A stretch of 5,550 nt of DNA from Nitrospirota bacterium (GCA_029865515.1 JAOUGQ010000207.1:1-5550), one strand, 5' to 3'. Numbered from the stretch's first letter, positions 1 through 5,550 are shown. Program-made: numbers and translations. The notes: generated from the letters alone by a model not told the origin.

Positions 1-216
1 ATTGTTGACGGCCACCGGCCAAATGCCGGTGGTTTTCAAGAGGGTTTTGATGAGCCAGGCGATGGCGGGAAATTCCTCCATGTGGATATGGAGGTGATAC
101 CCTTTTAACAGGAAGGCCGAATAATGGGCCTGCATTTCCATGCGTTGTCCCGCATGATCACGCCCGATTCGGTCCACTAATTTGGCAAAGGCTTCTTGAT
201 CAAGGTGCTGGCTCAT
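1..216 (-). CDS. Hypothetical protein, N-terminal 72 residues (3' end beyond the left edge)
   Basis: This frame is open from an ATG at 216 down to base 1 without a stop, so only the N-terminus is visible. The start is fixed: the same frame has a TGA at 238-240 and no other start codon between it and the ATG. The protein begins MSQHLDQEAFAKLVDRIG and looks like a folded soluble protein. It has an amphipathic helical start, a His-rich stretch (YHLHIHMEE, about residues 47-55) and a hydrophobic helix or strand (FPAIAWLIKTLL, about 56-67). No signal peptide or known motif is seen. Codon use (many GCC, ATC, ACC, CTC, plus CAT and GAA) resembles dnaE and accA, which supports real coding. There is no clear Shine-Dalgarno sequence before the ATG. 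Internal ATGs at residues 26 and 28 are possible later starts. It diverges from the gene at 257 with a 40-base gap. I do not recognise the family. Confidence 0.55.
   Translation of the reverse strand, partial: MSQHLDQEAFAKLVDRIGRDHAGQRMEMQAHYSAFLLKGYHLHIHMEEFPAIAWLIKTLLKTTGIWPVAVNN
12..32. repeat. Perfect 8-bp inverted repeat, terminator-like on the plus strand
   Basis: The arms CCACCGGC (12-19) and GCCGGTGG (25-32) pair perfectly around a 5-base loop, CAAAT. A G-U pair (11 with 33) could extend the stem. On the plus strand the stem is followed by TTTTC (33-37), giving the outline of a short rho-independent terminator for transcription entering from the left. It lies inside the minus-strand partial gene, where it encodes part of TTGIWPVA, so it may simply be coding sequence. 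The T run has only four bases. Confidence 0.5.
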
Positions 217-256
217 ATGCTTGTCAGTCTTGTGGGATCAGAGGTACCATTCGACC

Positions 257-667
257 ATGCAACAATTAGATCTCTGTAATCCCGACTTACCCGATCTCCA
301 GTTTGTGCTCATGGTGATCGCGTTGTGTACCTCGGATCTTGAGACCTTGAATGCCCCGGTCTCTGTGAGAGAGACCGTCTTTAATCGGTGTTGGGCCTTG
401 TTGCATGAAAGTCCCCCGCCGGTTAGTAAAAAAGAGCGGGTCCTGGATCTGATGCATAGTGATGAAACCACTTTGGAAGCCCTGGTCCATGTCATCCGGC
501 AAACCTTTGAGGAACATGGGTTCGTTAAATTAACCTGGGAGCATTCACCCAGCGACCCGACCCGCGAGTCGACTCCCGAAGCCCGCCCATTGGTAGAGCG
601 GCTCCAGCAGTGGGATCCTCCGTCTGACAAATTGAATCCTCCTTCATCTTCAAAGCCGACATCCTGA
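257..667 (+). CDS. Hypothetical protein, 136 aa, Pro/Ser-rich C-terminal tail
   Basis: I chose the ATG at 257. The same frame is open back to a TTG at 221, but that has no ribosome binding site. The ATG is preceded by AGAGG at 240-244, a rather long 12-base spacing. The protein starts MQQLDLCNPDLPDLQFVLMV. Residues 1 to about 100 alternate hydrophobic and charged segments typical of a small helical cytosolic domain (VSKKERVLDLMHSDETTLEA near the middle, then ALVHVIRQTFEEHGFVKLTW). The last 35 or so residues are polar and rich in Pro, Ser and Glu, ending PPSSSKPTS, probably disordered. There is no signal peptide, membrane segment or metal motif; the Cys residues are scattered. The opposite strand is also open (238-720), but its translation is rich in Arg, Ser, Cys and Trp and looks like a shadow. 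Codon use here matches dnaE and accA. It diverges from the gene at 216 and converges on accA. I do not recognise the family. Confidence 0.6.
   Translation: MQQLDLCNPDLPDLQFVLMVIALCTSDLETLNAPVSVRETVFNRCWALLHESPPPVSKKERVLDLMHSDETTLEALVHVIRQTFEEHGFVKLTWEHSPSDPTRESTPEARPLVERLQQWDPPSDKLNPPSSSKPTS
357..377. repeat. Perfect 8-bp inverted repeat inside the 257-667 gene
   Basis: The arms CGGTCTCT (357-364) and AGAGACCG (370-377) pair perfectly around the 5-base loop GTGAG. The hairpin lies about 100 bases into the hypothetical gene and encodes part of PVSVRETV. On the plus strand it is followed by TCTTTAA, not a real T tract, so termination is unlikely. It may be incidental or may affect translation or mRNA stability. 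Confidence 0.5.
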
Positions 668-688
668 TGCTCCCCAGTGTGTCTGTGT

Positions 689-709
689 CCCCGTCTCACG
701 AATTCGGGG
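689..709. repeat. Short inverted repeat downstream of the hypothetical gene
   Basis: The arms CCCCG (689-693) and CGGGG (705-709) flank an 11-base loop, starting 22 bases after the stop codon at 665-667. The position suits a 3' end hairpin, but the stem is only 5 bp and TAATCC follows instead of a T run. Terminator function is a weak inference. Confidence 0.3.
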
Positions 710-738
710 TAATCCTTCATCGGCAGGAGTATTATCCC

Positions 739-757
739 CTGAGACTATAGTTCTCAG
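739..757. repeat. Inverted repeat with a palindromic core, operator-like
   Basis: The arms CTGAGA (739-744) and TCTCAG (752-757) flank CTATAGT. The centre also contains the 8-base palindrome ACTATAGT (744-751). The two-fold symmetry resembles a small protein-binding site, and TATAGT looks like a -10 box on either strand, but no matching -35 hexamer lies at 17 bases. No T tract follows on either strand. Function unknown. Confidence 0.3.
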
Positions 758-791
758 TGAATGATGTCGGTTGTTGGAGGCCACAAAATAA

Positions 792-815
792 GAGGGCTTC
801 GAATGGAGGACTTCG
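792..815 (+). repeat. Imperfect 10-base direct repeat
   Basis: GAGGGCTTCG (792-801) and GAGGACTTCG (806-815) differ at one base and are spaced with a 14-base period. Two copies this short can occur by chance. They sit in the non-coding convergent gap. Confidence 0.3.
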
Positions 816-900
816 TAATACCTAATGGGGGGATGTGAACATTGGCATCGAGAGCGCACGAAAAAGTCTGAGGAAATTTTTATTGTAGGTGTATCGATAG

Positions 901-929
901 CCCGTAAAGCGTCTAGAAATTCATACGGG
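901..929 (-). terminator. Hairpin abutting the accA stop codon, weak terminator candidate
   Basis: The arms CCCGTA (901-906) and TACGGG (924-929) pair perfectly (6 bp) around a 17-base loop. On the minus strand the hairpin begins at the base immediately after the accA TGA (932-930), the usual place for an operon-end structure. The large loop and the lack of a following T tract argue against strong intrinsic termination. It could instead block 3' exonucleases, or termination may depend on Rho. Confidence 0.3.
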
Positions 930-1919
930 TCACGAGTTGACCGTTTTAACCTGTTTTGCCGCCGCTTGGGCAGGGCCAAAGGCACCCAGGCTCCGATATT
1001 TGGCCTCCCGTTGTTTCAGAAGTGTCGCAGTTGACAATTGTTGCAATTGCAAAAAATGGGTGTCGAGCGCAGTTGATAAACGGTCGGCCATGGTTTTCAC
1101 GTCTCGATGGGCGCCTCCCATGGGCTCGGGTATGACCTCTTCGATGATATGCAGTTTCTGTAATTCCGGTGCCGTCATTCGCAAGGCTGTGGCCGCATCG
1201 GCTGATTTTGAGGCGTCTCCCCACAGAATTGCCGCACAGCCCTCAGGAGAAATCACTGAATAAATTGCATGCTCGAGCATCAGGACCCGATCAGCCACTC
1301 CTAAGGCCAGTGCTCCCCCACTCCCTCCTTCTCCCGTGACCACAGCGATAATCGGCACCTGCAATCTGGACATTTCCAGTAAATTTCTAGCAATGGCTTC
1401 GGCTTGTCCCCGCTGTTCGGCATCCACGCCGGGATAGGCTCCTGGGGTATCGATAAAGGTGATGATCGGGCGTTTGAATCGTTCCGCCAACTTCATGAGA
1501 CGCAACGCTTTTCGGTAGCCCTCGGGTTTGGCCATGCCGAAATTCCGGCGCATGCGTTCTTTCAAGGATTTTCCTTTTTCGTGCCCCATGGCCATGATGG
1601 AGCGACCCTTCCATGTGGCAAATCCCCCGATAATGGCCCGGTCGTCGCCGAACAGACGATCGCCATGCAGTTCCACGAAATCTTCAGTCAGGTGCTCCAG
1701 ATAATCTGAGATCGAGGGGCGCTGAGGGTGCCTGGCGATCTGGCTGTGTTGCCAGGGAGTGAGGTCGGCGAATAGCTCACGCTCCAGGTTGGCCAGTTGT
1801 TCGGTCGATTTAACGATAGCTTCCTGGACCGAGACCTTTTTGGATTTGGATTTCACCAACTTGGCAATGCGTTCCTCAAGTTCCTTCAGGGGTTTTTCAA
1901 AGTCCAGATATTCACGCAC
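930..1919 (-). CDS. accA: Acetyl-CoA carboxylase carboxyltransferase subunit alpha
   Basis: AccA pairs with AccD as the carboxyltransferase of bacterial acetyl-CoA carboxylase. It moves CO2 from carboxybiotin on AccB to acetyl-CoA, making malonyl-CoA, the committed step of cytosolic fatty-acid synthesis. The 329 residues cover the whole family (E. coli has 319). An N-terminal helical segment (1-60) leads to the hallmark LARHPQRP-like motif (IARHPQRP, 61-68), then HGDRLFGDD (85-93), RRNFGMAKPEGYRKALRLM (124-142), FIDTPGAYPG (155-164), GEGGSGGALALG (196-207) and YSVISPEGCAAILW (220-233). These form the crotonase-fold acyl-CoA and biotin site. IPEPMGGAHRD follows near 265. The start is GTG, chosen because an AAGGAG lies 7 bases upstream and the residues match the family N-terminus. 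It follows dnaE by 25 bases on the same strand with no terminator between, so it is very probably co-transcribed. Nothing is missing or broken. Confidence 0.97.
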   Translation of the reverse strand: MREYLDFEKPLKELEERIAKLVKSKSKKVSVQEAIVKSTEQLANLERELFADLTPWQHSQIARHPQRPSISDYLEHLTEDFVELHGDRLFGDDRAIIGGFATWKGRSIMAMGHEKGKSLKERMRRNFGMAKPEGYRKALRLMKLAERFKRPIITFIDTPGAYPGVDAEQRGQAEAIARNLLEMSRLQVPIIAVVTGEGGSGGALALGVADRVLMLEHAIYSVISPEGCAAILWGDASKSADAATALRMTAPELQKLHIIEEVIPEPMGGAHRDVKTMADRLSTALDTHFLQLQQLSTATLLKQREAKYRSLGAFGPAQAAAKQVKTVNS

Positions 1920-1926
1920 GGGCAGG

Positions 1927-1932
1927 CTCCTT
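1927..1932 (-). promoter_or_regulatory. Ribosome binding site of accA
   Basis: AAGGAG on the minus strand, 7 bases before the GTG at 1919, in the 25-base gap after the dnaE stop. It decides the GTG as the accA start and allows independent re-initiation after dnaE. Confidence 0.85.
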
Positions 1933-1944
1933 GGTAGAGGTCAA

Positions 1945-4900
1945 TTATTGGAAGGTGACCGTGGATGTTCCGAGGAGATGTTCCACTTCTTCTAAAAATT
2001 CAGGGGACGGGGCGATACCGACATCCGATAACCCGGACACGCTGGCCGTCAGGTTGGGATACAAGTGAAACGCCAACGAAATAGGGGTCGGGCCGCGGTG
2101 GCGATCGAATATATTTTTTAAGTCTAACAGATTATGAGGGAGAACGTCCTGTTCGTGGACCTGGAGGGTCACATGCTTGACCGTTTCGTTTTCTAATTGG
2201 GGGAGGGATTCCACTTTGGTCGCCTTGAGGCGGGCCCCGTTATCCATCAGGTCCACGGTTCCGGTGATCCGGACGACGGATTCCGGACCTAATAACCCTT
2301 CATGATTTTTAAAGGTTTCTGGGAAAATAATGGCCTCGACGGTTCCGTGTAAATCTTCCAACTGGGCGTAGGCCATCCTGTTCCCTTTTTTCGTGGTCGT
2401 AATCTTAAGGCCGGAAATGACCCCGCAGACTTTGACCTCCCGTCCGTCGCCGACGTCTCGAATGGTCTGGGTGGAGCAGGTGGAAAAATGTTTGATCGCG
2501 ACACTGTGACGGTTGAGGGGATGCGCGGTAATATAAAATCCGGTGAGTTCCCGCTCATATTTCAATAATTCATTTTGAGACCATTCGGGAACCTGTGGAA
2601 TGACGAATCCGAATCCTTCTTTCTTTGGTGCGGAGGGTTCCGGAGCCAGCATTTCGAACAGACTGGTTTGGCCTTCCCGTTTGTTGCGTTGAATCGTGGC
2701 GGCATGATCCAGGGCTTCATCCAGGACCTGAAATAAACTGGCGCGAGCAATGCCCATGGAATCAAAGGCTCCGACTTTAATGAGCCCTTCCAGGACTCGT
2801 TTGTTGACCTTCTGCGAATCAATGCGGCAACAAAAATCAATAAAGGAGGCAAAAGGGCCTTCGGTGTTTCGTGATTCTAAAATCACGTCCACGGCGTTTC
2901 CGCCCACGTTTTTAATCGCCACGAGTCCAAACCGGATGCCTTCAGGCACCACACTGAAATTTTTCAAACTCTGGTTCGCGTCGGGCGGCAGAATTTTTAG
3001 CCCCAATTCCCGGCATTCCGTAAAATAGCCCACCATTTTGTCGGTATTTCCCATTTCAGACGTCAACAAGGCGGCCATAAATTCCGTAGGATAATGCGTC
3101 TTCAGGTAGGCTGTTTGGTAGGTCACCACTGCGTACGCCGCGGAGTGGGACTTGTTGAATCCGTACCCCGCGAAAAAGGCCATTTGGTCAAACAATTTTT
3201 CGGACAGTTTTTCCGGGATTCCCTTCCCTTTGGCCCCCGAGACAAACAATTCCTTTTGTTTGGCCATTTCATCATGCTTTTTCTTGCCCATTGCCCGGCG
3301 AAGCAGGTCGGCTTGTCCCAGTGAAAAACCTGCGAGCTGATTCGCAATAGCCATGACCTGCTCCTGGTACACGATCACCCCGTAGGTTTCTTTAAGGATG
3401 GGCTCTAATTGCGGGGGGTCATAGACAATTTGGGAGGCATCGCGTTTTCGTTTAATGAAATCGTCCACCATCCCGCTCTCTAACGGGCCTGGGCGATAGA
3501 GCGCTAAGATGGCGATCAAGTCTTCAAAGGTTTCCGGTTTGATTTTGACTAGTAAGTTCCGCATGCCGGAACTTTCCAGTTGAAAAATTCCGGCCGTTTT
3601 CCCGGAGCTGAGCATTTCAAACGTCAGGGGATCATTCAACAGAAGATTGTTGATGTCGAATGGAGGCTCGCCCGGGTGATTGGCATTGACCATCCCGACC
3701 GCGTCATGAATCATCGTCAAAGTTTTGAGCCCGAGAAAATCGAATTTCACCAAGCCGACTTTTTCCAGGTCCGTCATCGTATATTGGGTCACGATTTCGT
3801 CGTTACTGGTTTTGTACAAGGGCACATGATCCATGAGTGGCTTTTGCGAGATGACCACCCCGGCAGCATGGGTCGAGGCATGCCTCGCTAACCCTTCCAG
3901 GGCCATGGCCGTGTCCATGAGTTCCTTCATTTTGACATCTTGATCGACGAGTTCCTGCAGGCGTGGTTCCTGTTTTAGGGCATCCTGGAGGGTGATGTTG
4001 AGCTGTGTCGGAACCAGTTTGGCAACCCGGTCGACTTCAGCATAGGGAAAATCCATCACTCTTCCGACATCCCGGATGGCGGCTTTGGCGCCAAGTGTCC
4101 CAAAGGTAATGATCTGGCACACATGCTCTTCTCCGTATTTCTCAATGACATAGTTAATGACTTCCCCACGACGGTCCATGCAGAAGTCCATGTCGATATC
4201 CGGCATGGTGACCCGTTCGGGATTGAGAAACCGTTCGAAGAGCAGATTGTAGGCGAGGGGATCAAGGTCGGTAATCCGCAGGGCATAGGCGACCAGGCTG
4301 CCGGCGGCAGATCCCCGACCGGGACCGACCGGAATCCTGCGGGACCGGGCGAAATTAATAATATCCCACACGACCAGGAAGTAGCCGGCATAACCCATGG
4401 AATTCAGCACGGCGAGTTCGGTATGTAACCGTTGCTGGTAGGCCTCGGAAGGAATAGAGGTAGGCCGTTCTTGCAAACGTGCTCGAAGGCCTTCTTCCGA
4501 AAGATATTGAAGGTACGAGTTATGAGTTTGACCTTCAGGCACCTGATAATCCGGCAGATAGGATGTGCCGAATTCCAAGTGAAGATCGCACTGCTCGGCC
4601 ACCTGGGTGGTATTCAAGACCGCGCGGGGAAACTCGGCAAACTCCGCGATCATTTCTTCCGTGTTTTTCACATAGAGCTGATCCGTGTCGAACTTCATCC
4701 GGTTGGGATCTTTGAGGGTTTTTCCTGTCTGCAGACACAGCATGATTTCATGCGGGCGCGCATCACGTTTATTGAGATAATGACAATCGTTGGTGCCAAC
4801 CAACGGAATGCCAAGCTTCTGATGAATCTCCAGTAACCCCCGATTGGCGACCTGTTGATGATCCAAGCCGTTGGCCTGTACTTCCAGGTAATACCGGTCC

Positions 4901-5409
4901 TTTCCAAAAATAGACCGGTATTCATCTGCCACCCGGAGAGCCCCTTCTATATCCTGCTGGTTGATGAGTTGGGGGACTTCCCCGCTCAAACACCCGGACA
5001 GGGCAATGAGACCTTCCTGATGTTCTTGAAGGAGTTCCTTATCCATGCGGGGTTTGTAATAAAACCCCTCCAGGTAGGCCTTGCTGGAGAGTTTAATGAG
5101 GTTGTGATAGCCGACCTGGTTGGTGGCCAGAAGAATCAGATGAAAATACTCGTTATGGGCAAGATGTCCAGCCCGCTGGCTGCGGCTGCCTGGAGCCATA
5201 TAGGCTTCACAGCCAATAATCGGTTTGACGTCATGGGCTTTGGCTTTTTGATAAAAATCAATAGCGCCAAAGAGATTGCCATGATCGGTCATTGCCACGG
5301 CGGGCATGCCAAAATTCTTCACCTGTTGGAACAGGGGTGTCAGTTGGTTGGCCCCGTCGAGGAGGCTATACTGGGTGTGAAGATGGAGATGAACGAATTG
5401 TGCTGGCAC
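1945..5409 (-). CDS. dnaE: DNA polymerase III subunit alpha (replicative polymerase, DnaE type)
   Basis: This is the catalytic alpha subunit of the replicative DNA polymerase III holoenzyme, a C-family polymerase acting in the cytoplasm at the fork with the beta clamp and clamp loader. Its 1154 residues are close to E. coli DnaE (1160). The N-terminal PHP domain (about 5-215) shows HLHLH (7-11), D18, TDHGN (41-45), GCE (66-68), H90, C140 and TNDCH (206-210), an apparently complete metal site. The palm has GPGRGSAAGS (362-371) and PDIDMDF (403-409), with catalytic aspartates 406 and 408, and KFDFLGL with the third aspartate, 557. Fingers and thumb follow, including FNKSHSAAYAVVTYQ (751-765). 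Next come a helix-hairpin-helix-like segment (827-847), the clamp-binding motif QTSLF (914-918), an OB fold (about 990-1035) and a C-terminal domain. No intein or frameshift is seen. The GTG start is supported by AGAAGGA upstream and an in-frame TGA immediately before it. accA follows after 25 bases. Confidence 0.98.
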   Translation of the reverse strand: MPAQFVHLHLHTQYSLLDGANQLTPLFQQVKNFGMPAVAMTDHGNLFGAIDFYQKAKAHDVKPIIGCEAYMAPGSRSQRAGHLAHNEYFHLILLATNQVGYHNLIKLSSKAYLEGFYYKPRMDKELLQEHQEGLIALSGCLSGEVPQLINQQDIEGALRVADEYRSIFGKDRYYLEVQANGLDHQQVANRGLLEIHQKLGIPLVGTNDCHYLNKRDARPHEIMLCLQTGKTLKDPNRMKFDTDQLYVKNTEEMIAEFAEFPRAVLNTTQVAEQCDLHLEFGTSYLPDYQVPEGQTHNSYLQYLSEEGLRARLQERPTSIPSEAYQQRLHTELAVLNSMGYAGYFLVVWDIINFARSRRIPVGPGRGSAAGSLVAYALRITDLDPLAYNLLFERFLNPERVTMPDIDMDFCMDRRGEVINYVIEKYGEEHVCQIITFGTLGAKAAIRDVGRVMDFPYAEVDRVAKLVPTQLNITLQDALKQEPRLQELVDQDVKMKELMDTAMALEGLARHASTHAAGVVISQKPLMDHVPLYKTSNDEIVTQYTMTDLEKVGLVKFDFLGLKTLTMIHDAVGMVNANHPGEPPFDINNLLLNDPLTFEMLSSGKTAGIFQLESSGMRNLLVKIKPETFEDLIAILALYRPGPLESGMVDDFIKRKRDASQIVYDPPQLEPILKETYGVIVYQEQVMAIANQLAGFSLGQADLLRRAMGKKKHDEMAKQKELFVSGAKGKGIPEKLSEKLFDQMAFFAGYGFNKSHSAAYAVVTYQTAYLKTHYPTEFMAALLTSEMGNTDKMVGYFTECRELGLKILPPDANQSLKNFSVVPEGIRFGLVAIKNVGGNAVDVILESRNTEGPFASFIDFCCRIDSQKVNKRVLEGLIKVGAFDSMGIARASLFQVLDEALDHAATIQRNKREGQTSLFEMLAPEPSAPKKEGFGFVIPQVPEWSQNELLKYERELTGFYITAHPLNRHSVAIKHFSTCSTQTIRDVGDGREVKVCGVISGLKITTTKKGNRMAYAQLEDLHGTVEAIIFPETFKNHEGLLGPESVVRITGTVDLMDNGARLKATKVESLPQLENETVKHVTLQVHEQDVLPHNLLDLKNIFDRHRGPTPISLAFHLYPNLTASVSGLSDVGIAPSPEFLEEVEHLLGTSTVTFQ

Positions 5410-5416
5410 TCATGCA

Positions 5417-5424
5417 GTCCTTCT
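5417..5424 (-). promoter_or_regulatory. Ribosome binding site of dnaE
   Basis: AGAAGGAC on the minus strand. Its AAGGA core (5418-5422) lies 8 bases before the GTG at 5409 and only 4 bases before an out-of-frame ATG at 5413. The spacing favours GTG as the true start. The in-frame codon before GTG is TGA, so no longer protein is possible. Confidence 0.8.
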
Positions 5425-5430
5425 GAAAAA

Positions 5431-5459
5431 ATTCTAATGAGCACCTCGAGTGAAGTCAA
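5431..5459 (-). promoter_or_regulatory. Sigma-70-type promoter for dnaE-accA
   Basis: On the minus strand, TTGACT (5454-5459) and TAGAAT (5431-5436) are separated by exactly 17 bases. Each hexamer matches five of six positions of the sigma-70 consensus (TTGACA, TATAAT). There is no TG extension before the -10 box. The expected start is near the A at 5424, giving a leader of about 15 bases that begins with the Shine-Dalgarno sequence itself. The surrounding sequence is AT-rich, as promoters usually are. The match is direct; activity is inferred. Confidence 0.7.
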
Positions 5460-5550
5460 ATGAAATTACCATGAGAAGAAAAAAGCCGTGTATTGATCCT
5501 GAGTTGCTGAAGAATTGCAAGAGGAAAATGAAGAAGTCATGGTGAAAAAC
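5460..5550. other. AT-rich sequence upstream of the dnaE promoter, no defensible gene
   Basis: GC content over 5471-5550 is 30 of 80 bases, clearly below the flanking genes, and the last 40 or so bases are purine-rich on the plus strand. Two tiny ORFs exist: plus 5471-5545 (24 aa, Lys/Arg-rich) and minus 5466-5540 (24 aa). Neither has a ribosome binding site or a recognisable product. A plus-strand frame is open from 5503 to the edge and reads VAEELQEENEEVMVKN, coiled-coil-like, but it is too short to judge. The region may be plain intergenic DNA or contain the start or remnant of a gene beyond the edge. Confidence 0.4.

Larger units (their letters stand above)
668..929. other. Convergent intergenic region without a recognisable gene
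   Basis: This 262-base gap separates the stop of the plus-strand hypothetical gene from the stop of accA, so two transcripts meet head-on here. It holds three short inverted repeats (689-709, 739-757, 901-929) and an imperfect direct repeat (792-815). None has a following T tract that would make it a standard rho-independent terminator. A minus-strand frame runs from accA codons through this region (650-985), but its translation is Arg/Ser/His-rich and overlaps accA out of frame. I see no tRNA, promoter of good quality or gene remnant. Confidence 0.6.

Noticed and set aside
238..720. Minus-strand 160-codon open frame opposite the plus-strand hypothetical gene
   Set aside because: Its translation is rich in Arg, Ser, Cys and Trp with no plausible domain, and the plus-strand frame has codon use matching the confirmed genes.
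744..751. TATAGT as a promoter -10 box in the convergent gap
   Set aside because: No acceptable -35 hexamer at about 17 bases on either strand, and neither flanking gene begins there.
650..985. Minus-strand 111-codon frame spanning the convergent gap and the end of accA
   Set aside because: It overlaps accA out of frame, has no ribosome binding site and gives a low-complexity Arg/Ser/His-rich product.
4432..4836. Plus-strand 134-codon open frame within dnaE
   Set aside because: It is antisense to the coding sequence of dnaE with no independent support.
1945..5409. Possible intein, frameshift or fusion in dnaE
   Set aside because: The frame runs without interruption through all expected motifs and the length fits the family.
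4855..5463. Plus-strand 202-codon open frame antisense to the start of dnaE
   Set aside because: It lies opposite the highly conserved PHP domain and its translation is a mirror of dnaE codons; no ribosome binding site or family resemblance.
5466..5540. Minus-strand 24-aa ORF upstream of dnaE as a leader peptide
   Set aside because: It lies upstream of the predicted promoter, so it would not be on the dnaE mRNA, and it has no ribosome binding site.
5471..5545. Plus-strand 24-aa Lys/Arg-rich small ORF
   Set aside because: No ribosome binding site, very short, and basic composition expected from purine-rich AT-rich DNA.

Overview
The window holds one well-supported bacterial operon on the minus strand, dnaE followed by accA. 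To its left is a divergent pair of unrecognised genes, one cut by the window edge. The core genes are unmistakable: a full-length DNA polymerase III alpha subunit (1154 aa) and a full-length acetyl-CoA carboxylase carboxyltransferase alpha subunit (329 aa). Base composition is moderate to GC-rich in the genes and about 38% GC in the stretch upstream of dnaE. Both core genes start with GTG and have good Shine-Dalgarno sequences. The dnaE-accA order is shared with Escherichia coli and other Gram-negative bacteria, but the polymerase keeps an apparently intact PHP metal site that E. coli has lost. The source is therefore probably a bacterium outside the Gammaproteobacteria. My best guess is Nitrospirota (Nitrospira-like), but this is an impression from the protein sequences, not something the window proves.

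Layout from left to right. 1-216 (minus): the first 72 codons of an unrecognised protein that runs off the left edge. 217-256: a 40-base divergent gap. 257-667 (plus): an unrecognised soluble 136-aa protein with a Pro/Ser-rich tail. 668-929: a convergent intergenic region with several short inverted repeats and one imperfect direct repeat, but no classical terminator. 930-1919 (minus): accA. 1920-1944: a 25-base gap containing the accA ribosome binding site. 1945-5409 (minus): dnaE. 5410-5459: a near-consensus sigma-70-type promoter, predicted to give a leader of only about 15 bases. 5460-5550: AT-rich sequence with no gene I can defend.

How the genes work together. DnaE is the replicative polymerase, and AccA is half of the carboxyltransferase that makes malonyl-CoA for fatty-acid synthesis. 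Co-transcription from the promoter at 5431-5459 would link chromosome replication and membrane lipid supply in one transcript. That is a known and conserved arrangement, not a new system.

I found no mobile element, CRISPR array, tRNA or rRNA, and no convincing undescribed system. The points most worth a second look are the two unrecognised divergent genes, two 8-bp hairpins in that region, and the very compact dnaE start region, where an out-of-frame ATG overlaps the GTG start.
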